A stretch of DNA of 37,732 nucleotides from Bacteroidales bacterium (GTDB lineage: Bacteria > Bacteroidota > Bacteroidia > Bacteroidales > P3). Each line of letters starts with the position of its first letter. The stretch's first letter is position 1. The stretch spans positions 1 to 37,732 of the forward strand of contig JAFZDP010000009.1 of NCBI GenBank assembly GCA_017561155.1. Reading direction: 5' to 3'. Positions 20,912-30,113 of this stretch are shown here, piece after piece. The translations under genes and the position numbers were made by a program. The notes under the pieces are model-generated. The model was not told the origin of the DNA. It saw only the letters and a list, made by a program, of their open reading frames with translations, and searched no databases.

Positions 20912-21418
20912 ATGGAAACATCTGAATTTAATGCTAGCTTGGTAAAGCTAAAAGAAAGTCTTGAATACTATGCGTATTCATTGACAAACAATCGCGACGA
21001 TGCGAAAGACTTGGTGCAAGACACTTTTTTGAAAGCACTTATCTACAAGGACAAGTTCGAGGATAATACAAATCTGAAAGCTTGGACCTACACTATTATG
21101 CGAAATACGTTTATAAACAATTATCGCAGAGCTATTAAATCTAGTACTATTATCGACAAAACTGAGGATGCTTACTACCTGAATACTTCGAGTCGAAGTA
21201 TTTATGGTATGCCGGAATCCGAGATTAGTGTCAAAGAGTTGAATGCGGCTATCGGCAATATATCCGACGAACAGCGTATACCTTTTGAAATGCAATACAA
21301 GGGGTATAAATATAAAGAGATTGCCGAAGAACTGAACCTTTCTATAGGTACGGTAAAAAGCAGAATATTCTTTTGTAGAAAAAAATTGATAAATAGGCTT
21401 AAAGAATATTCCGAATAA
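20912..21418 (+). CDS. RNA polymerase ECF-type sigma factor behind a sigma-54 promoter
   Basis: A 168-residue sigma factor: region 2 at about 10-75 (LEYYAYSLTNNRDDAKDLVQ, DTFLKALIYKDKF, LKAWTYTIMRNTFINNYRR) and region 4 at about 110-160 (ISDEQRIPFEMQYKGYKYKE, IAEELNLSIGTVKSRIFFCR). It is of the compact type that lacks an anti-sigma gene next to it. The gene lies after a textbook sigma-54 promoter, so its expression should depend on an enhancer-binding protein and ATP hydrolysis, forming a sigma-54 to ECF cascade. A 10-bp hairpin with a T-run ends it. Confidence 0.93.
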   Translation: METSEFNASLVKLKESLEYYAYSLTNNRDDAKDLVQDTFLKALIYKDKFEDNTNLKAWTYTIMRNTFINNYRRAIKSSTIIDKTEDAYYLNTSSRSIYGMPESEISVKELNAAIGNISDEQRIPFEMQYKGYKYKEIAEELNLSIGTVKSRIFFCRKKLINRLKEYSE

Positions 21419-21424
21419 ATGATA

Positions 21425-21452
21425 TTGTAACTATCAATAGTTACAACTTTTT
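21425..21452 (+). terminator. Terminator of the ECF sigma gene
   Basis: TTGTAACTAT (21425-21434) pairs with 21437-21446, then CTTTTTT. It lies seven bases after the stop codon. Confidence 0.8.
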
Positions 21453-21540
21453 TCTCATATTTCAGTGTAATAAATTTGTTTGTAGTCGGGCGTCGATGAT
21501 GATGACCCGACTTTTTTTGTTTTATAGGTGGATACAAAAA

Positions 21541-21569
21541 AAGAGAACAACCTTGTAGATTATTCTCTT
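21541..21569 (-). terminator. Terminator of tRNA-His
   Basis: On the minus strand AAGAGAA (21563-21569 side) pairs with TTCTCTT (21541-21547 side) and is followed by a run of T. It directly follows the tRNA. Confidence 0.7.
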
Positions 21570-21574
21570 GTTTG

Positions 21575-21649
21575 GGTGGGAGATGGGACTCGAACCCACG
21601 ACCTTCGGAACCACAATCCGGCACTCTAACCAGCTGAGCTACACCCACC
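21575..21649 (-). tRNA. tRNA-His (anticodon GTG)
   Basis: On the minus strand the cloverleaf reads GTGGGTG acceptor, TA, GCTC D-stem with AGCTGGTTAGA loop, anticodon stem-loop CCGGATTGTGGTTCCGG-like with GTG, and T-arm GTGGGTTCGAGTCCCAT. An extra G precedes position 1 (21649), facing C73, the identity element of tRNA-His. One T-T mismatch occurs in the acceptor stem. CCA is not encoded. The promoter lies at 21671-21679 and the terminator at 21541-21569. Confidence 0.95.
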
Positions 21650-21670
21650 ATGTATAATTCAAATTCGTTT

Positions 21671-21679
21671 GCAAAGTTA
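21671..21679 (-). promoter_or_regulatory. Promoter of tRNA-His
   Basis: TAACTTTGC on the minus strand, about 20 bases before the mature 5' end of the tRNA. Confidence 0.7.
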
Positions 21680-22644
21680 CAAATTTTATTTCAATGCACC
21701 AACTTTTTTTGAATATTTTTTGCTATTTATTTTATATTGTATTGATTTTCTGTATGGTATGCTGCATATTTTAGTAGTCTATTTACTGCGAAAAACATGC
21801 TTTTTTCTTCTTTTAGCACCTTGGAACACCCATTTTTTGATGTATAAATGCCATAAAACATCTATTTGTTTATATTGTCGGAATAATTATTTGATAATAA
21901 GGGATATGTTCGCTTTTTGTTGCGTTGGTTACTCATGTATTAATGTTCTTTTATAGCTTCTATTAATCGGTATTTTGTTCAAGTTAGTTTATGGTATCAT
22001 TTTCTACTTCATCTGTGTTATTTTCAATGCTATAAATCATATTCTCAAGGTTTGCAATAAGTTGTTCTATCATTGCTTTTGTTTTCTTGCAACAATACAT
22101 AGTACCAATCTCAATTGTTGGTACACTATGTTCATAGGCAAACGCGATGTTAGTTCGTTGTCATCTAATGCATGGGTGTGATGGCCGACAATGATCATTG
22201 AAATACAACTTATGGCGTTGTGTTATATATTATTATCTGTCGATTTTTATTCAGCATTAAGCCAATTGCAGAAATCTCTAACTTTACCTAGTTCACTCTA
22301 TGTCTACACTTACATTGTGTAGACATAACTCTCCTTTTGCGGAATCGAAATTACCATCTTAAACAGAATATTCACTACCAATTTTTCTCAAAAAAAGTAT
22401 TCGTTCTATTCAAAATTATGCGGTTCATAGGTCAAAACTATGGGAGTTGCGATATCAAAACTGCATAGTTTTCAGTCGTTATCTGTGATAGGAGTAAATA
22501 GTAAAGTTTAAGGCAAAAGGAGTTCGGTTGCTTAATGTGGGAGGAATAGTTCTCAGCTCAAAAGGGGCAAGACAATGTGTAAAAGAGTAATTAGTAAAGA
22601 ATAATGATTACCAACAAACTTTAACTCATTGCCTTTGAAGTTTT
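21680..22644. other. About 1 kb without a convincing gene, several hairpins
   Basis: Open frames here (for instance 21669-21956 and 21975-22181) are rich in Cys, Tyr, Phe and Leu from AT-rich DNA and overlap the tRNA promoter; they look random. Visible structure: GTACCA/TGGTAC at 22102-22124, an 11-bp perfect stem TATGTCTACAC at 22299-22309 with 22317-22327, and AAAACTATG at 22434-22442 with 22464-22472. It may be a decayed region or hold an unrecognised RNA. Confidence 0.5.
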
Positions 22645-22989
22645 TCATCCGCCTACTTTTTTTGCTTTGTAGCCGTCGGCTGTCAGCATAGCCAGCACTT
22701 TATCTCTAAAGTCGCCTTGTATCAGTATTTCTCCATCTTTGGCAGAACCACCGACACCACATTTCGTCTTTAGCTTTTTTGCCAACGCTTGCAAGTCGTC
22801 GTCGGTGCCAACAAAGCCATTTACCAGTGTTACCATCTTGCCACCTCGTTGTTTTTTGTCTAGCATTACTTTTAGATTTTGTTGTTGTTGTGGCAGTGTT
22901 TCTATCAACTCTTCCTCGTCTTCGTAGGTATATTGGAAATCGGGGTTGGTGGAATATACCACACCTATGGCTTTATTTTTCTTTCCCAT
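22645..22989 (-). CDS. SUI1/eIF1-family translation initiation factor (YciH type)
   Basis: A 114-residue protein with the SUI1 domain at about 35-110: [58 protein letters not shown]. The KKQRGGK and [12 protein letters not shown] motifs are diagnostic. Bacterial SUI1 proteins are thought to influence start-site selection; their exact role is unsettled. It starts 17 bases before the end of the lipid kinase gene (overlap), as last gene of the lpxD operon. Confidence 0.92.
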   Translation of the reverse strand: MGKKNKAIGVVYSTNPDFQYTYEDEEELIETLPQQQQNLKVMLDKKQRGGKMVTLVNGFVGTDDDLQALAKKLKTKCGVGGSAKDGEILIQGDFRDKVLAMLTADGYKAKKVGG

Positions 22990-23881
22990 CCGGACAAATT
23001 ATTTTTAATGATTTGTTATTTATTGCTATGTCTAATTTCTTGTCTAGTTTTACGGCTTCGCCATCAAGGTTCACCCATTCGTATTCGTTGTTGTACACGG
23101 TAATGTTTTTTGCTTTTATTATCTCTACATGTCCCGATAGGTCGAAGTGTTTGGTGTATACAAGCTGTGCTATTATGGGTAGGTGTATGATTGGGATCAT
23201 CTCAACAATACACACATCTATCATTCCGTCGCAAAGGTTGGCCGATGGTGCCACCACAGCGTTGTAGCCAAACTGGTTGGAGTTGGCAAAGCTGATAAAA
23301 AGAGCTTTGCGTTCCATCTCTACCCCGTCGATGTTTAACCTATATGTAGCAGGTTTGTAGAATGGGTATTCGCTTAGTATTATTTCTGTGTATGCTTTTA
23401 ATCCTCTGCTTTTTGTCGAGCTGAACTTGTTTGCCACAAGGGCGTCGAATCCTATGCCGGCAATGCTTACATAGGTTTTGTTGTTCATCTCTATAGTGTC
23501 TATCTCTTTGCAGTAGTAATTGTTTATCACTTCTATTGCTTTTCGTGGCGACAAAGGTATCTTTAAGTGTCTTGCCAATCCGTTGCCCGAACCGCAGGGT
23601 ATAATGCCAAGTATGGTGTTTGTTTTAGAAGCTTTGATACCCGACACTACGTCGTTCACCGAGCCATCGCCACCTACTGCTATTATAGCATCGTACTTTT
23701 GGCTTAGAGAGGCAGCCTCGGCAATTTCGGTAGCGTGGTGTGCATACTGTGTATATGCTATCTCGTAGTCGAAATGGTTATGATTTAAATGCGACTCTAA
23801 AACCTTTTCGATGGTACGCTGTCTGCCCACGCCCGATATCGGGTTTATTATTACCAATAGTTTCTTTTTATTACTGCTCAT
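22973..23881 (-). CDS. Diacylglycerol/lipid kinase family protein (YegS-like)
   Basis: A 302-residue protein of the DAGK catalytic family. [16 protein letters not shown] is at 7-22, the nucleotide-binding GGDGSVND at 70-77, and [15 protein letters not shown] at 92-106. The C-terminal beta domain has [11 protein letters not shown]. It should phosphorylate a lipid such as diacylglycerol, using ATP at the inner membrane. It lies 27 bases after the LTA-synthase-like gene; both handle lipid head groups, since phosphoglycerol transfer from phosphatidylglycerol releases diacylglycerol, which a DAG kinase would recycle. That pairing is inference from known chemistry and adjacency. Confidence 0.9.
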   Translation of the reverse strand: MSSNKKKLLVIINPISGVGRQRTIEKVLESHLNHNHFDYEIAYTQYAHHATEIAEAASLSQKYDAIIAVGGDGSVNDVVSGIKASKTNTILGIIPCGSGNGLARHLKIPLSPRKAIEVINNYYCKEIDTIEMNNKTYVSIAGIGFDALVANKFSSTKSRGLKAYTEIILSEYPFYKPATYRLNIDGVEMERKALFISFANSNQFGYNAVVAPSANLCDGMIDVCIVEMIPIIHLPIIAQLVYTKHFDLSGHVEIIKAKNITVYNNEYEWVNLDGEAVKLDKKLDIAINNKSLKIICPDGKEK

Positions 23882-23908
23882 GTTGTAGTTAGGTATAGTT
23901 TGATATAT

Positions 23909-25852
23909 CTATTCTATAGTTAGTTGGTTATTTATAAGTCGGTTGTTGTATTGTTGTATTATTGCTTTAAGATATTGTTTTAGTTCTTCTATTTTTGGAT
24001 CTTTTTCAAGTTTCGAAGCCATATTGTCGGTAAGCAAAGGGTCGGCAACGACGTTGTATATCTCGAACCTTTCCTTGTCGAAACGTAGCAAATAGTTGCC
24101 TTTTATCAGCTGGTAGCATCCGCTGCGGTAGGCTATATGGTAGCCACCTGCTGTTTGGTACAAGCTTTTGCCGAAACCCAATGATGGCTCGTTTATCTGC
24201 AAATAGTCTATCACGGTAGGCATTATGTCTATCTGTTGTACCAAGTGTTCGCTCACAAAGGCAGTGTCGGCATTGGGGTGATAGAATATCATAGGTATCT
24301 TGTATATGCCGAAGTCGCTCTTATATTCGTCGTCCATGGCTTGTGCAGTGTGGTCGGCGGATATTATGAATAGAGTGTTGTTGAACCATTCGGTGCGAGA
24401 TGCTTTCTCGAAAAAGCGTCGCAACGCATAGTCGGTATACATAACGGTTTCCAATATTGGCAACTCGCCCTTTGCAAAACGGTTGGCGTGTTGTTGTGGT
24501 ATAGTGTAAGGGTGGTGCGACGATATGGTGAACACCGTCGAGAAGAATGGCTGTGGAAATTCGGATAGCTTGTCGGCCATGAAAAGCAAGAAAGGCTCGT
24601 CGAATATCCCCCAATTGCCATCGTAGTCGCTTGGGTCGTTGTACTCGTCCATGCCGAAATAGTTGTCGACACCTATCGCTTTGGTGAAGCCGTCAAAGTT
24701 CATAGAGCCGTTGTAGGCACCATGGAAAAACGATGTGTGGTAGTCGTGTCGTTTCAGTATTTGAGGCAATCCCACTATTTTGTTCATCGAGTAGGTCGAG
24801 GTGGTGTAAGGTTCGTCCATAAATGTAGGCATACCGGCCAAGAATGCAGGTATCGATTCGATGGAGCGTTTGCCGTTGGCCATACCTTGGTACACTATGC
24901 TATGTGCTGCCAACGAATCCAAGAATGGAGTAAAGCTTTGACCTTTGCGATTGAAAAATCCTATGTATTCTTCCGAGAAACTTTCAAGTATTATCAGCAC
25001 TACGTTGGGTTTGGTTTTAGCTAAGCTGTCGTTTTCGCAGGTCGCTATGGTGTCGCATAGTGGTTGCGAAATAGGGGAAAAGATGCTCTCCAATTTCTCG
25101 TCCGATGCAAAGTACGACACTTTGTCGATAGAACTTTGTTTAGAGAATGTTTTTATTATCGAAAACGGAGTGTTTATTACCAACGGAGTGTTGTTGGATT
25201 GTGCATATCGTCCGGCATCAATAGGCGACAATGGCTTGTACTGCAAAAATAGTCCTCCCCTGATTGCTAACACTACAAATGCCGCAAATACTGCCGATAG
25301 AATGCTGTCGCGTAGTAGCGATTTTGGATATGATTTGCGTGGTTGCAGTACTATCTTTTTGGATAGGAATATCGATAGGGTAATAAGCACTACAAATACG
25401 ACTACATATCCCCAAAAGTCGGATAAGAATTGAGGTATAAGGTTGCCCATATCGCCACCTACTGTAAGGTATTTAAATATGTCGCCGGTGGTTCTACGCA
25501 GTGTCCATTGGAAGTATATAGTGTCGGCAAGGTTGGCAATCAACATAAGCGATATCGATATTTGGTACACCACTTCCGATATGGTTTTGTAGGTAGGTTT
25601 CCAACGTAGGCCGGTAGGTATGATGTTCAAAACAAAATAAGGCACTAGTACAAGGGCAGTAGTCGAAATTCCGAAGTGTATGTTGCCCAACATAATCATT
25701 AGGGCATCGGATGCGGAATTGATAAGGAACGACGAAGAGTTTACAAAATAAAAAATTGCCTGGGTAGCCATTAGCAAAAGAAACGCCAATATGTATTTTG
25801 CCAATAGGTACGGAAATATTTTGTAAGTTGTAAATATGCCTTTTTGTTTCAT
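23909..25852 (-). CDS. LTA-synthase-family sulfatase (phosphoglycerol/phosphoethanolamine transferase type)
   Basis: A 647-residue membrane enzyme. About five membrane segments occupy residues 10-220 (YLLAKYILAFLLLMATQAIF and following). The extracytoplasmic alkaline-phosphatase-like domain runs from PNVVLIILESFSEEYIG (about 290) to near the end. The nucleophile region reads ANGKRSIESIPAFLAGMP: the usual threonine of LtaS (GKTSD) corresponds to serine here. Metal ligands are expected in LESF, in SSHHPYTIP and in IISADHT. In Bacteroidota such proteins modify envelope lipids or glycans rather than make teichoic acid. It is followed by the DAG-kinase-type gene and preceded by gldB. Confidence 0.9.
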   Translation of the reverse strand: MKQKGIFTTYKIFPYLLAKYILAFLLLMATQAIFYFVNSSSFLINSASDALMIMLGNIHFGISTTALVLVPYFVLNIIPTGLRWKPTYKTISEVVYQISISLMLIANLADTIYFQWTLRRTTGDIFKYLTVGGDMGNLIPQFLSDFWGYVVVFVVLITLSIFLSKKIVLQPRKSYPKSLLRDSILSAVFAAFVVLAIRGGLFLQYKPLSPIDAGRYAQSNNTPLVINTPFSIIKTFSKQSSIDKVSYFASDEKLESIFSPISQPLCDTIATCENDSLAKTKPNVVLIILESFSEEYIGFFNRKGQSFTPFLDSLAAHSIVYQGMANGKRSIESIPAFLAGMPTFMDEPYTTSTYSMNKIVGLPQILKRHDYHTSFFHGAYNGSMNFDGFTKAIGVDNYFGMDEYNDPSDYDGNWGIFDEPFLLFMADKLSEFPQPFFSTVFTISSHHPYTIPQQHANRFAKGELPILETVMYTDYALRRFFEKASRTEWFNNTLFIISADHTAQAMDDEYKSDFGIYKIPMIFYHPNADTAFVSEHLVQQIDIMPTVIDYLQINEPSLGFGKSLYQTAGGYHIAYRSGCYQLIKGNYLLRFDKERFEIYNVVADPLLTDNMASKLEKDPKIEELKQYLKAIIQQYNNRLINNQLTIE

Positions 25853-25874
25853 CGGTTATCTGGTTTTATTGTTG

Positions 25875-26864
25875 TTACTTGCGTTTGGGTTTGTAACCCG
25901 AATCGGTCAGTATCTGTTGCGAGTCGGTATTCAAAAACAAATCTTTTATCGATACATCTTTCTTTTTCATGTATTTGTCTACGATCTTCCAGCCTATAAA
26001 GTCGCACATGCGAGGTGCCGAGTTTTCGAACGCGGTGGTGCTGGGAGCTTCGTTGATAAACGAACGTATTTTTGTGTAGTCGGTTTCGTATAGCAGATTT
26101 TTTTGTATGAAGTAACCCCACATATTGTTTTCGTTTTCTATGGCCCACTCCATTTGGTCGGCAGTGTAGCGTATTTTTATGCTGTCGGCGGTGTTGGGGA
26201 AAATTTGGTCGAGGAAGTACAACACCTTGCCTTGTATTATCATCACATCTAGCAGCGATTGTTCTTTGTCGCGTGGTGTGGCTATCTTGCTTATGGCATA
26301 GGCAGCCATACAGTCGGTGGGTAGATATATGCTATCCAAAAGGTTGACGATATACATCGGCATTCCGAAGTAGCCGTTGAAGTATTTCATGTTTTTCACA
26401 GCGTATTGGTCCATGTTTATGGCCATAAAAGAGTCGTTGCATATCACCCTGTCGTAGTATCCGAAAGTACCCGAAATCATGGTGTAGAAATTTTTCGGCT
26501 GTTCGTTTGGCAGCAGCTCGTTGCTTTTTTCCATGGCTATAGCCAATTCTTTTTCCAACCACGATAGGTCGGGATAGGTAGTTGCAACGACGTTGTATAC
26601 CTGTTGCATTATAGAGTCGGAGGCATACTGCTTAATCTCTTCGAAATACTCCGGACTACTAATGTCGGTATTGAAAAAGAAACGATAGTCGTGTTGGTTG
26701 GCTATCAGTGCTTGATGCAAATCAGATATAGGTGTTTTGAATATAAGGTCTTCAAAACGTTTTATCTCTATGGTTTTGCCATCGTCAGCCTTGTCTGTTG
26801 CGGTGCTGCAAGCTGTGGTTATAGCCAAGCCCAGTAATATAAGTATGTGTTTTATTCTGTTCAT
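25875..26864 (-). CDS. gldB: GldB-type gliding-motility lipoprotein homologue
   Basis: A 329-residue lipoprotein: signal KHILILLGLAITTACS with cysteine 19 in the T-A-C lipobox. The mature part carries KTIEIKRFEDLIFKTP, then SPEYFEEIKQYASDSIMQQV, FGYYDRVICNDSFMAINMDQ and the C-terminal PRMCDFIGWKIVDKYMKK typical of the GldB family. GldB is required for gliding in Flavobacterium, but homologues occur in non-gliding Bacteroidales, so the role here is envelope-related but undefined. It lies 22 bases before the sulfatase gene and 33 after the outer-membrane protein gene. Confidence 0.87.
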   Translation of the reverse strand: MNRIKHILILLGLAITTACSTATDKADDGKTIEIKRFEDLIFKTPISDLHQALIANQHDYRFFFNTDISSPEYFEEIKQYASDSIMQQVYNVVATTYPDLSWLEKELAIAMEKSNELLPNEQPKNFYTMISGTFGYYDRVICNDSFMAINMDQYAVKNMKYFNGYFGMPMYIVNLLDSIYLPTDCMAAYAISKIATPRDKEQSLLDVMIIQGKVLYFLDQIFPNTADSIKIRYTADQMEWAIENENNMWGYFIQKNLLYETDYTKIRSFINEAPSTTAFENSAPRMCDFIGWKIVDKYMKKKDVSIKDLFLNTDSQQILTDSGYKPKRK

Positions 26865-26897
26865 AGTCTGCTAGTGTATGTCTGTTGTGGCCGGGCA

Positions 26898-27545
26898 CTA
26901 AAACCAATATCCCAATTGTACTACAAACGAACGCATCATGTCCGATTTGTGTTCGTTGATGTTGTATATATGTCCCGAACTTATTACTTCCGATTGGTCT
27001 ACAATGTCGTATTCAATATTTTGTAGGTTTATACCCATCACCAATTCGAATTTGCGTACCAATATACCCATAGAGAATCCCGAATACAATCCGCATCCGT
27101 TTATTATGCGGTCGTTTTGTCCTACGCGTAGGTCGCTAAGCATATCTATGGTGATTTTGTTTCCCAAGCGGTAGCCTATTTTAGCATCGAAAAACAATCC
27201 GGATTTTTTTGCCGAACCGAATACGTAGCGAGCAGTGGCATATATGGGAACAGAGAAATATTGGTTTTCTACTTTGGCATAGCCGTCGTTGTCGTCATAG
27301 TTCCATTTTCCAAATCCAAGGCCTACCCCTGCAAATAGGTTGGGGTTTATACCCCAAAGGGTGGCAGCGTTTATCATAGGTTGTGTGTTTACTATAAAGT
27401 CCTCTACCTGGGTGGCAAATACCCCTATCGAAGCATCGGTCGCTATAGTGAATGGAAAATAGTATTCGTTAGAAAACGAATCTTGTGCTTTGGCGTTGGA
27501 AAACATGCAGAAGCACACAGCTAAAAGAATTGCAATTTTTTTCAT
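26898..27545 (-). CDS. Small outer-membrane beta-barrel protein
   Basis: A 215-residue protein with a signal peptide (KKIAILLAVCFCMFSNAKA, cleavage after residue 20). The mature part alternates amphipathic strands with turns (LFAGVGLGFGKWNYDD, YFSVPIYATARYVFG, LFFDAKIGYRLGN, FVVQLGYWF). The C-terminal aromatic residue (F) is the usual outer-membrane targeting signal. This fits an eight-stranded porin-like or OmpW/OmpX-like barrel. The specific function is unknown. It sits between the thioesterase and gldB genes in the lpxD operon. Confidence 0.82.
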   Translation of the reverse strand: MKKIAILLAVCFCMFSNAKAQDSFSNEYYFPFTIATDASIGVFATQVEDFIVNTQPMINAATLWGINPNLFAGVGLGFGKWNYDDNDGYAKVENQYFSVPIYATARYVFGSAKKSGLFFDAKIGYRLGNKITIDMLSDLRVGQNDRIINGCGLYSGFSMGILVRKFELVMGINLQNIEYDIVDQSEVISSGHIYNINEHKSDMMRSFVVQLGYWF

Positions 27546-27566
27546 AATGATATGTATTGTATGTTT

Positions 27567-27977
27567 TTATGCGTTTTGATTTTCGTAGTTCATAATAGCG
27601 TTTCTGATGCTGTCGGGTATCACCTCCGACGATTTTGTTTTGCGGTTGTAGCCCGACATCACTGTCTTGCAAACGGCTTTTATGTTGCCATCGCAAACAA
27701 TGTGTTGCAGCACCTCTAAGCTCTTGTTGCCAAAATGCGACACTTTGGTGTGCACTTCGGGATGATCGTCGCGTAGTATTTGCCCAACAAAATCTACCTC
27801 GTAGTGTACTATCACCAAGGTGCTGTTTTCTTTCTCTACATATATATTGGCAGCATCAAAGTACTTCATCTTTCCATAGTCGAAAAACTCCATAATGACG
27901 GCATTGTTCACATGTCCCATCATGTCGATGTCGTTGAAACGTAGTTGTAGAGGTAGTTTGTGAGTAAATGCTTCCAT
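27567..27977 (-). CDS. Acyl-CoA thioesterase, 4-hydroxybenzoyl-CoA thioesterase family
   Basis: A 136-residue hotdog-fold thioesterase. LQLRFNDIDMMGHVNNAVIM (11-30) is the catalytic signature of the FcbC/YbgC family: D18 as the catalytic acid with the conserved G-H-V-N-N. The central VIVHYEVDFVGQIL forms the long strand. The likely substrate is a medium-chain or aromatic acyl-CoA. It lies three bases after lpxD, so it may adjust the acyl pool used in lipid A; that is an inference from position. Confidence 0.9.
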   Translation of the reverse strand: MEAFTHKLPLQLRFNDIDMMGHVNNAVIMEFFDYGKMKYFDAANIYVEKENSTLVIVHYEVDFVGQILRDDHPEVHTKVSHFGNKSLEVLQHIVCDGNIKAVCKTVMSGYNRKTKSSEVIPDSIRNAIMNYENQNA

Positions 27978-27980
27978 CGC

Positions 27981-29009
27981 CTATTTAGATTTAAGTTGTT
28001 TTTCTAGTTCGGATATGCGTTTTTCCATGTCTTCCAACTTGCGTTCGTAAACGTATATCTTTCTCATTTTATTCACTTCTTGAGCCGGCGAGCCTAATAT
28101 GGTGATGTCCGATTTGATGTTGCGTGTCACTCCGGATTGTGCACCTATTATCACTCTGTCGCCCACTTCTATGTGGCCTACCACACCTACTTGTCCTGCC
28201 AAGATACAGTTTTTGCCCACTTTCGACGAGCCTGCTATACCTGTTTGCGATGCCATGGCAGTGTTTTCGCCCACCACTACATTGTGTGCCACTTGGCATA
28301 GGTTATCTATCTTGACACCTTTTCGTATTATGGTGGAACCCAGTGTAGCACGGTCTATGCAGGTGTTGGCACCTATCTCTACATTGTCTTCTATTATTAC
28401 GTTGCCTATCTGTGCCACTTTGCTGTAGCCTTCTTCGCCACCTTGTGGTGCAAAACCGAAACCGTCGGCACCTACAACGGCACCGGCATGTAAAATACAG
28501 TCGTTGCCTATCATGTTGTTCGAATACACTTTGACACCGGCAAACAAAGTGGTTTTGCTGCCAATTTGAGTGTTGTCGCCAACGTAGGTTTGTGGGTATA
28601 TCTTGGTGTTGTCGCCTATCTTAACGTTCTCGCCAATGTATGCAAAATCGCCAACATAGCAGTTCTCGCCTATCTTGGCAGAGGGATGTATGAATGCGTT
28701 TTCGGATATTCCGCTTTTGTTTAGTTGTATTTCGTTGTAGGCTGCCAGCAGTGTAGCAAAAGCCATGTATGGGTTGGCTACACGTAGTAGTGTGGCTTTG
28801 ATGGGGCGTTCGGCCACAAAGTCGTTGCTTACTATAACCAACGATGCTTTTGTGTCGTAGATATAGTGGGTATATTTGCTATTGGCCAAAAAAGAAAGAC
28901 CTCCTTCTTCGCCTTCTTCTATTTTGCAAAGTTTGCTTACCGAAATATTTGTATCCCCTTCAAGGGTGCCTTGCAACATTTGTGCTATTTCTACTGCTTC
29001 AAATTTCAT
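27981..29009 (-). CDS. lpxD: UDP-3-O-(3-hydroxyacyl)glucosamine N-acyltransferase LpxD
   Basis: A 342-residue enzyme of lipid A synthesis, transferring 3-hydroxyacyl from ACP to the 2-amino group of UDP-3-O-acylglucosamine. The N-terminal uridine-binding domain ends near residue 100. Hexapeptide repeats of the left-handed beta helix run from about 105 to 300 ([20 protein letters not shown] and following). The catalytic histidine is expected in [15 protein letters not shown] helical C-terminus ([20 protein letters not shown]) carries the ACP-binding helix. It is the first gene of a seven-gene operon with promoter TATATTTGC at 29096-29104. Confidence 0.95.
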   Translation of the reverse strand: MKFEAVEIAQMLQGTLEGDTNISVSKLCKIEEGEEGGLSFLANSKYTHYIYDTKASLVIVSNDFVAERPIKATLLRVANPYMAFATLLAAYNEIQLNKSGISENAFIHPSAKIGENCYVGDFAYIGENVKIGDNTKIYPQTYVGDNTQIGSKTTLFAGVKVYSNNMIGNDCILHAGAVVGADGFGFAPQGGEEGYSKVAQIGNVIIEDNVEIGANTCIDRATLGSTIIRKGVKIDNLCQVAHNVVVGENTAMASQTGIAGSSKVGKNCILAGQVGVVGHIEVGDRVIIGAQSGVTRNIKSDITILGSPAQEVNKMRKIYVYERKLEDMEKRISELEKQLKSK

Positions 29010-29095
29010 TTTTATGAATTATGTTTTTTACGATAACACATTTAATTGTTTAAAAACAAGTGTATTATCAAATTATGTCTATTTATATCTCTTTT

Positions 29096-29104
29096 GCAAA
29101 TATA
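29096..29104 (-). promoter_or_regulatory. Promoter of the lpxD operon
   Basis: TATATTTGC on the minus strand, about 90 bases before the lpxD ATG. It overlaps the end of the helix-hairpin-helix gene by only a few bases. Confidence 0.6.
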
Positions 29105-29112
29105 CTTTTTAA

Positions 29113-30009
29113 TTATTGAACAGACAAGTATGGTTTAATTTTTTCAAAAGTATTGTTGTCGATTAGTGTAACATTTTGCAAATCTGCCACAGTGCCAAAG
29201 GTGTTGCCAAGCTGTCGGTAGCGCAAAATTGCCTTGGCCTGGTAGTAGTCCAAGTATGGGTGTTTTTTTAGTTGGTCTATGTCAGCTGTGTTTATGTTTA
29301 TCGTTTTTATGTTGGCAGTGTCTATGCTTATGTATGGGCATATTGTTTGGTATAGTTCTTGCTGTAAGCCATACACTTCCAGCAGCTGTTCCTTGCTGTG
29401 GAATCCGCCAAGCAGGTCGCGGTATTTCACAATTCGGTTGGCATACACACGTCCTATGCCTTTCAGCTGCATCAGGTCCAGGGTGTCGGCAGTGTTTATC
29501 TCTATTGCCGGCAGCTGTTCTTGCTTTGTAGTGGAGGCTTGGGGCTGTGGAGTGTGGCTTTTGGACGGTATTTCTATGTAGGGCTCCAGTAGGTTGTACT
29601 CTTCATCGCCTATAAAGAATAGCTTTTTTACATCTTCTTTCTTGTCGAAGTGTCCGCCCTTTTTGCGGTATTTGTCCACCATGGCGGCTTGCTTTTCCGA
29701 AAATCCCATCTCTTGCCATTTGTGTGAAGGTAGTGTGTTGGGGTCGAAAGGAAAAGGTGTCAGATGCATAGCTTTTTTACTTGCAGATGTAAAATTATTG
29801 TCGGCATAGTGGTCGGTATTTTCGGTAGCAATGTGTTGCTCGAAAGTTTCCACCGAGTCGGCAAAGGCCGAGAAGTCGGCATTTGTGTGGTCGGGCATGA
29901 GCATAAATCTTATATACACTGCCAATACAAACACTAACAGCAATGCTGCAAGCACAACAAAGCCCAGCTTTTCGTTGCGAGTAAACGAGAATATACGTTT
30001 TTTGTCCAT
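29113..30009 (-). CDS. Helix-hairpin-helix protein, membrane-anchored ComEA-like
   Basis: A 298-residue protein. A membrane segment (LGFVVLAALLLVFVLAVYI, about 15-33) anchors it with the C-terminus outside the cytosol. Three helix-hairpin-helix-like units follow: residues about 85-130 (LPSHKWQEMGFSEKQAAMVD), 170-215 (INTADTLDLMQLKGIGRVYA, NRIVKYRDLLGGFHSKEQLL) and 235-290 (ININTADIDQLKKHPYLDYY, QAKAILRYRQLGNTFG). The second is a full ComEA-type DNA-binding motif with G-I-G. ComEA proteins bind double-stranded DNA in natural uptake; this protein is longer and may do so at the envelope. The promoter is at 30035-30043. Confidence 0.85.
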   Translation of the reverse strand: MDKKRIFSFTRNEKLGFVVLAALLLVFVLAVYIRFMLMPDHTNADFSAFADSVETFEQHIATENTDHYADNNFTSASKKAMHLTPFPFDPNTLPSHKWQEMGFSEKQAAMVDKYRKKGGHFDKKEDVKKLFFIGDEEYNLLEPYIEIPSKSHTPQPQASTTKQEQLPAIEINTADTLDLMQLKGIGRVYANRIVKYRDLLGGFHSKEQLLEVYGLQQELYQTICPYISIDTANIKTININTADIDQLKKHPYLDYYQAKAILRYRQLGNTFGTVADLQNVTLIDNNTFEKIKPYLSVQ

Positions 30010-30034
30010 AGGTGTCGCACATTACATTGAGTTT

Positions 30035-30043
30035 GCAAATTTA
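30035..30043 (-). promoter_or_regulatory. Promoter of the helix-hairpin-helix gene
   Basis: TAAATTTGC on the minus strand, 25 bases before the ATG at 30009. Confidence 0.6.
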
Positions 30044-30113
30044 CGATTTTATTTGCAATGGCGATAATATTTTTGAGGAAATATTTTCACCTATAGCCGG
30101 ACGAAAAAAAACG

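Noticed and set aside
20912..21418. Anti-sigma factor gene next to the ECF genes
   Set aside because: Both ECF genes are followed directly by terminators and no membrane anti-sigma gene is adjacent.
21669..22181. Two plus-strand frames of 95 and 68 codons after tRNA-His
   Set aside because: Cys/Phe/Tyr/Leu-rich composition from AT-rich DNA; they overlap the tRNA promoter and lack motifs.
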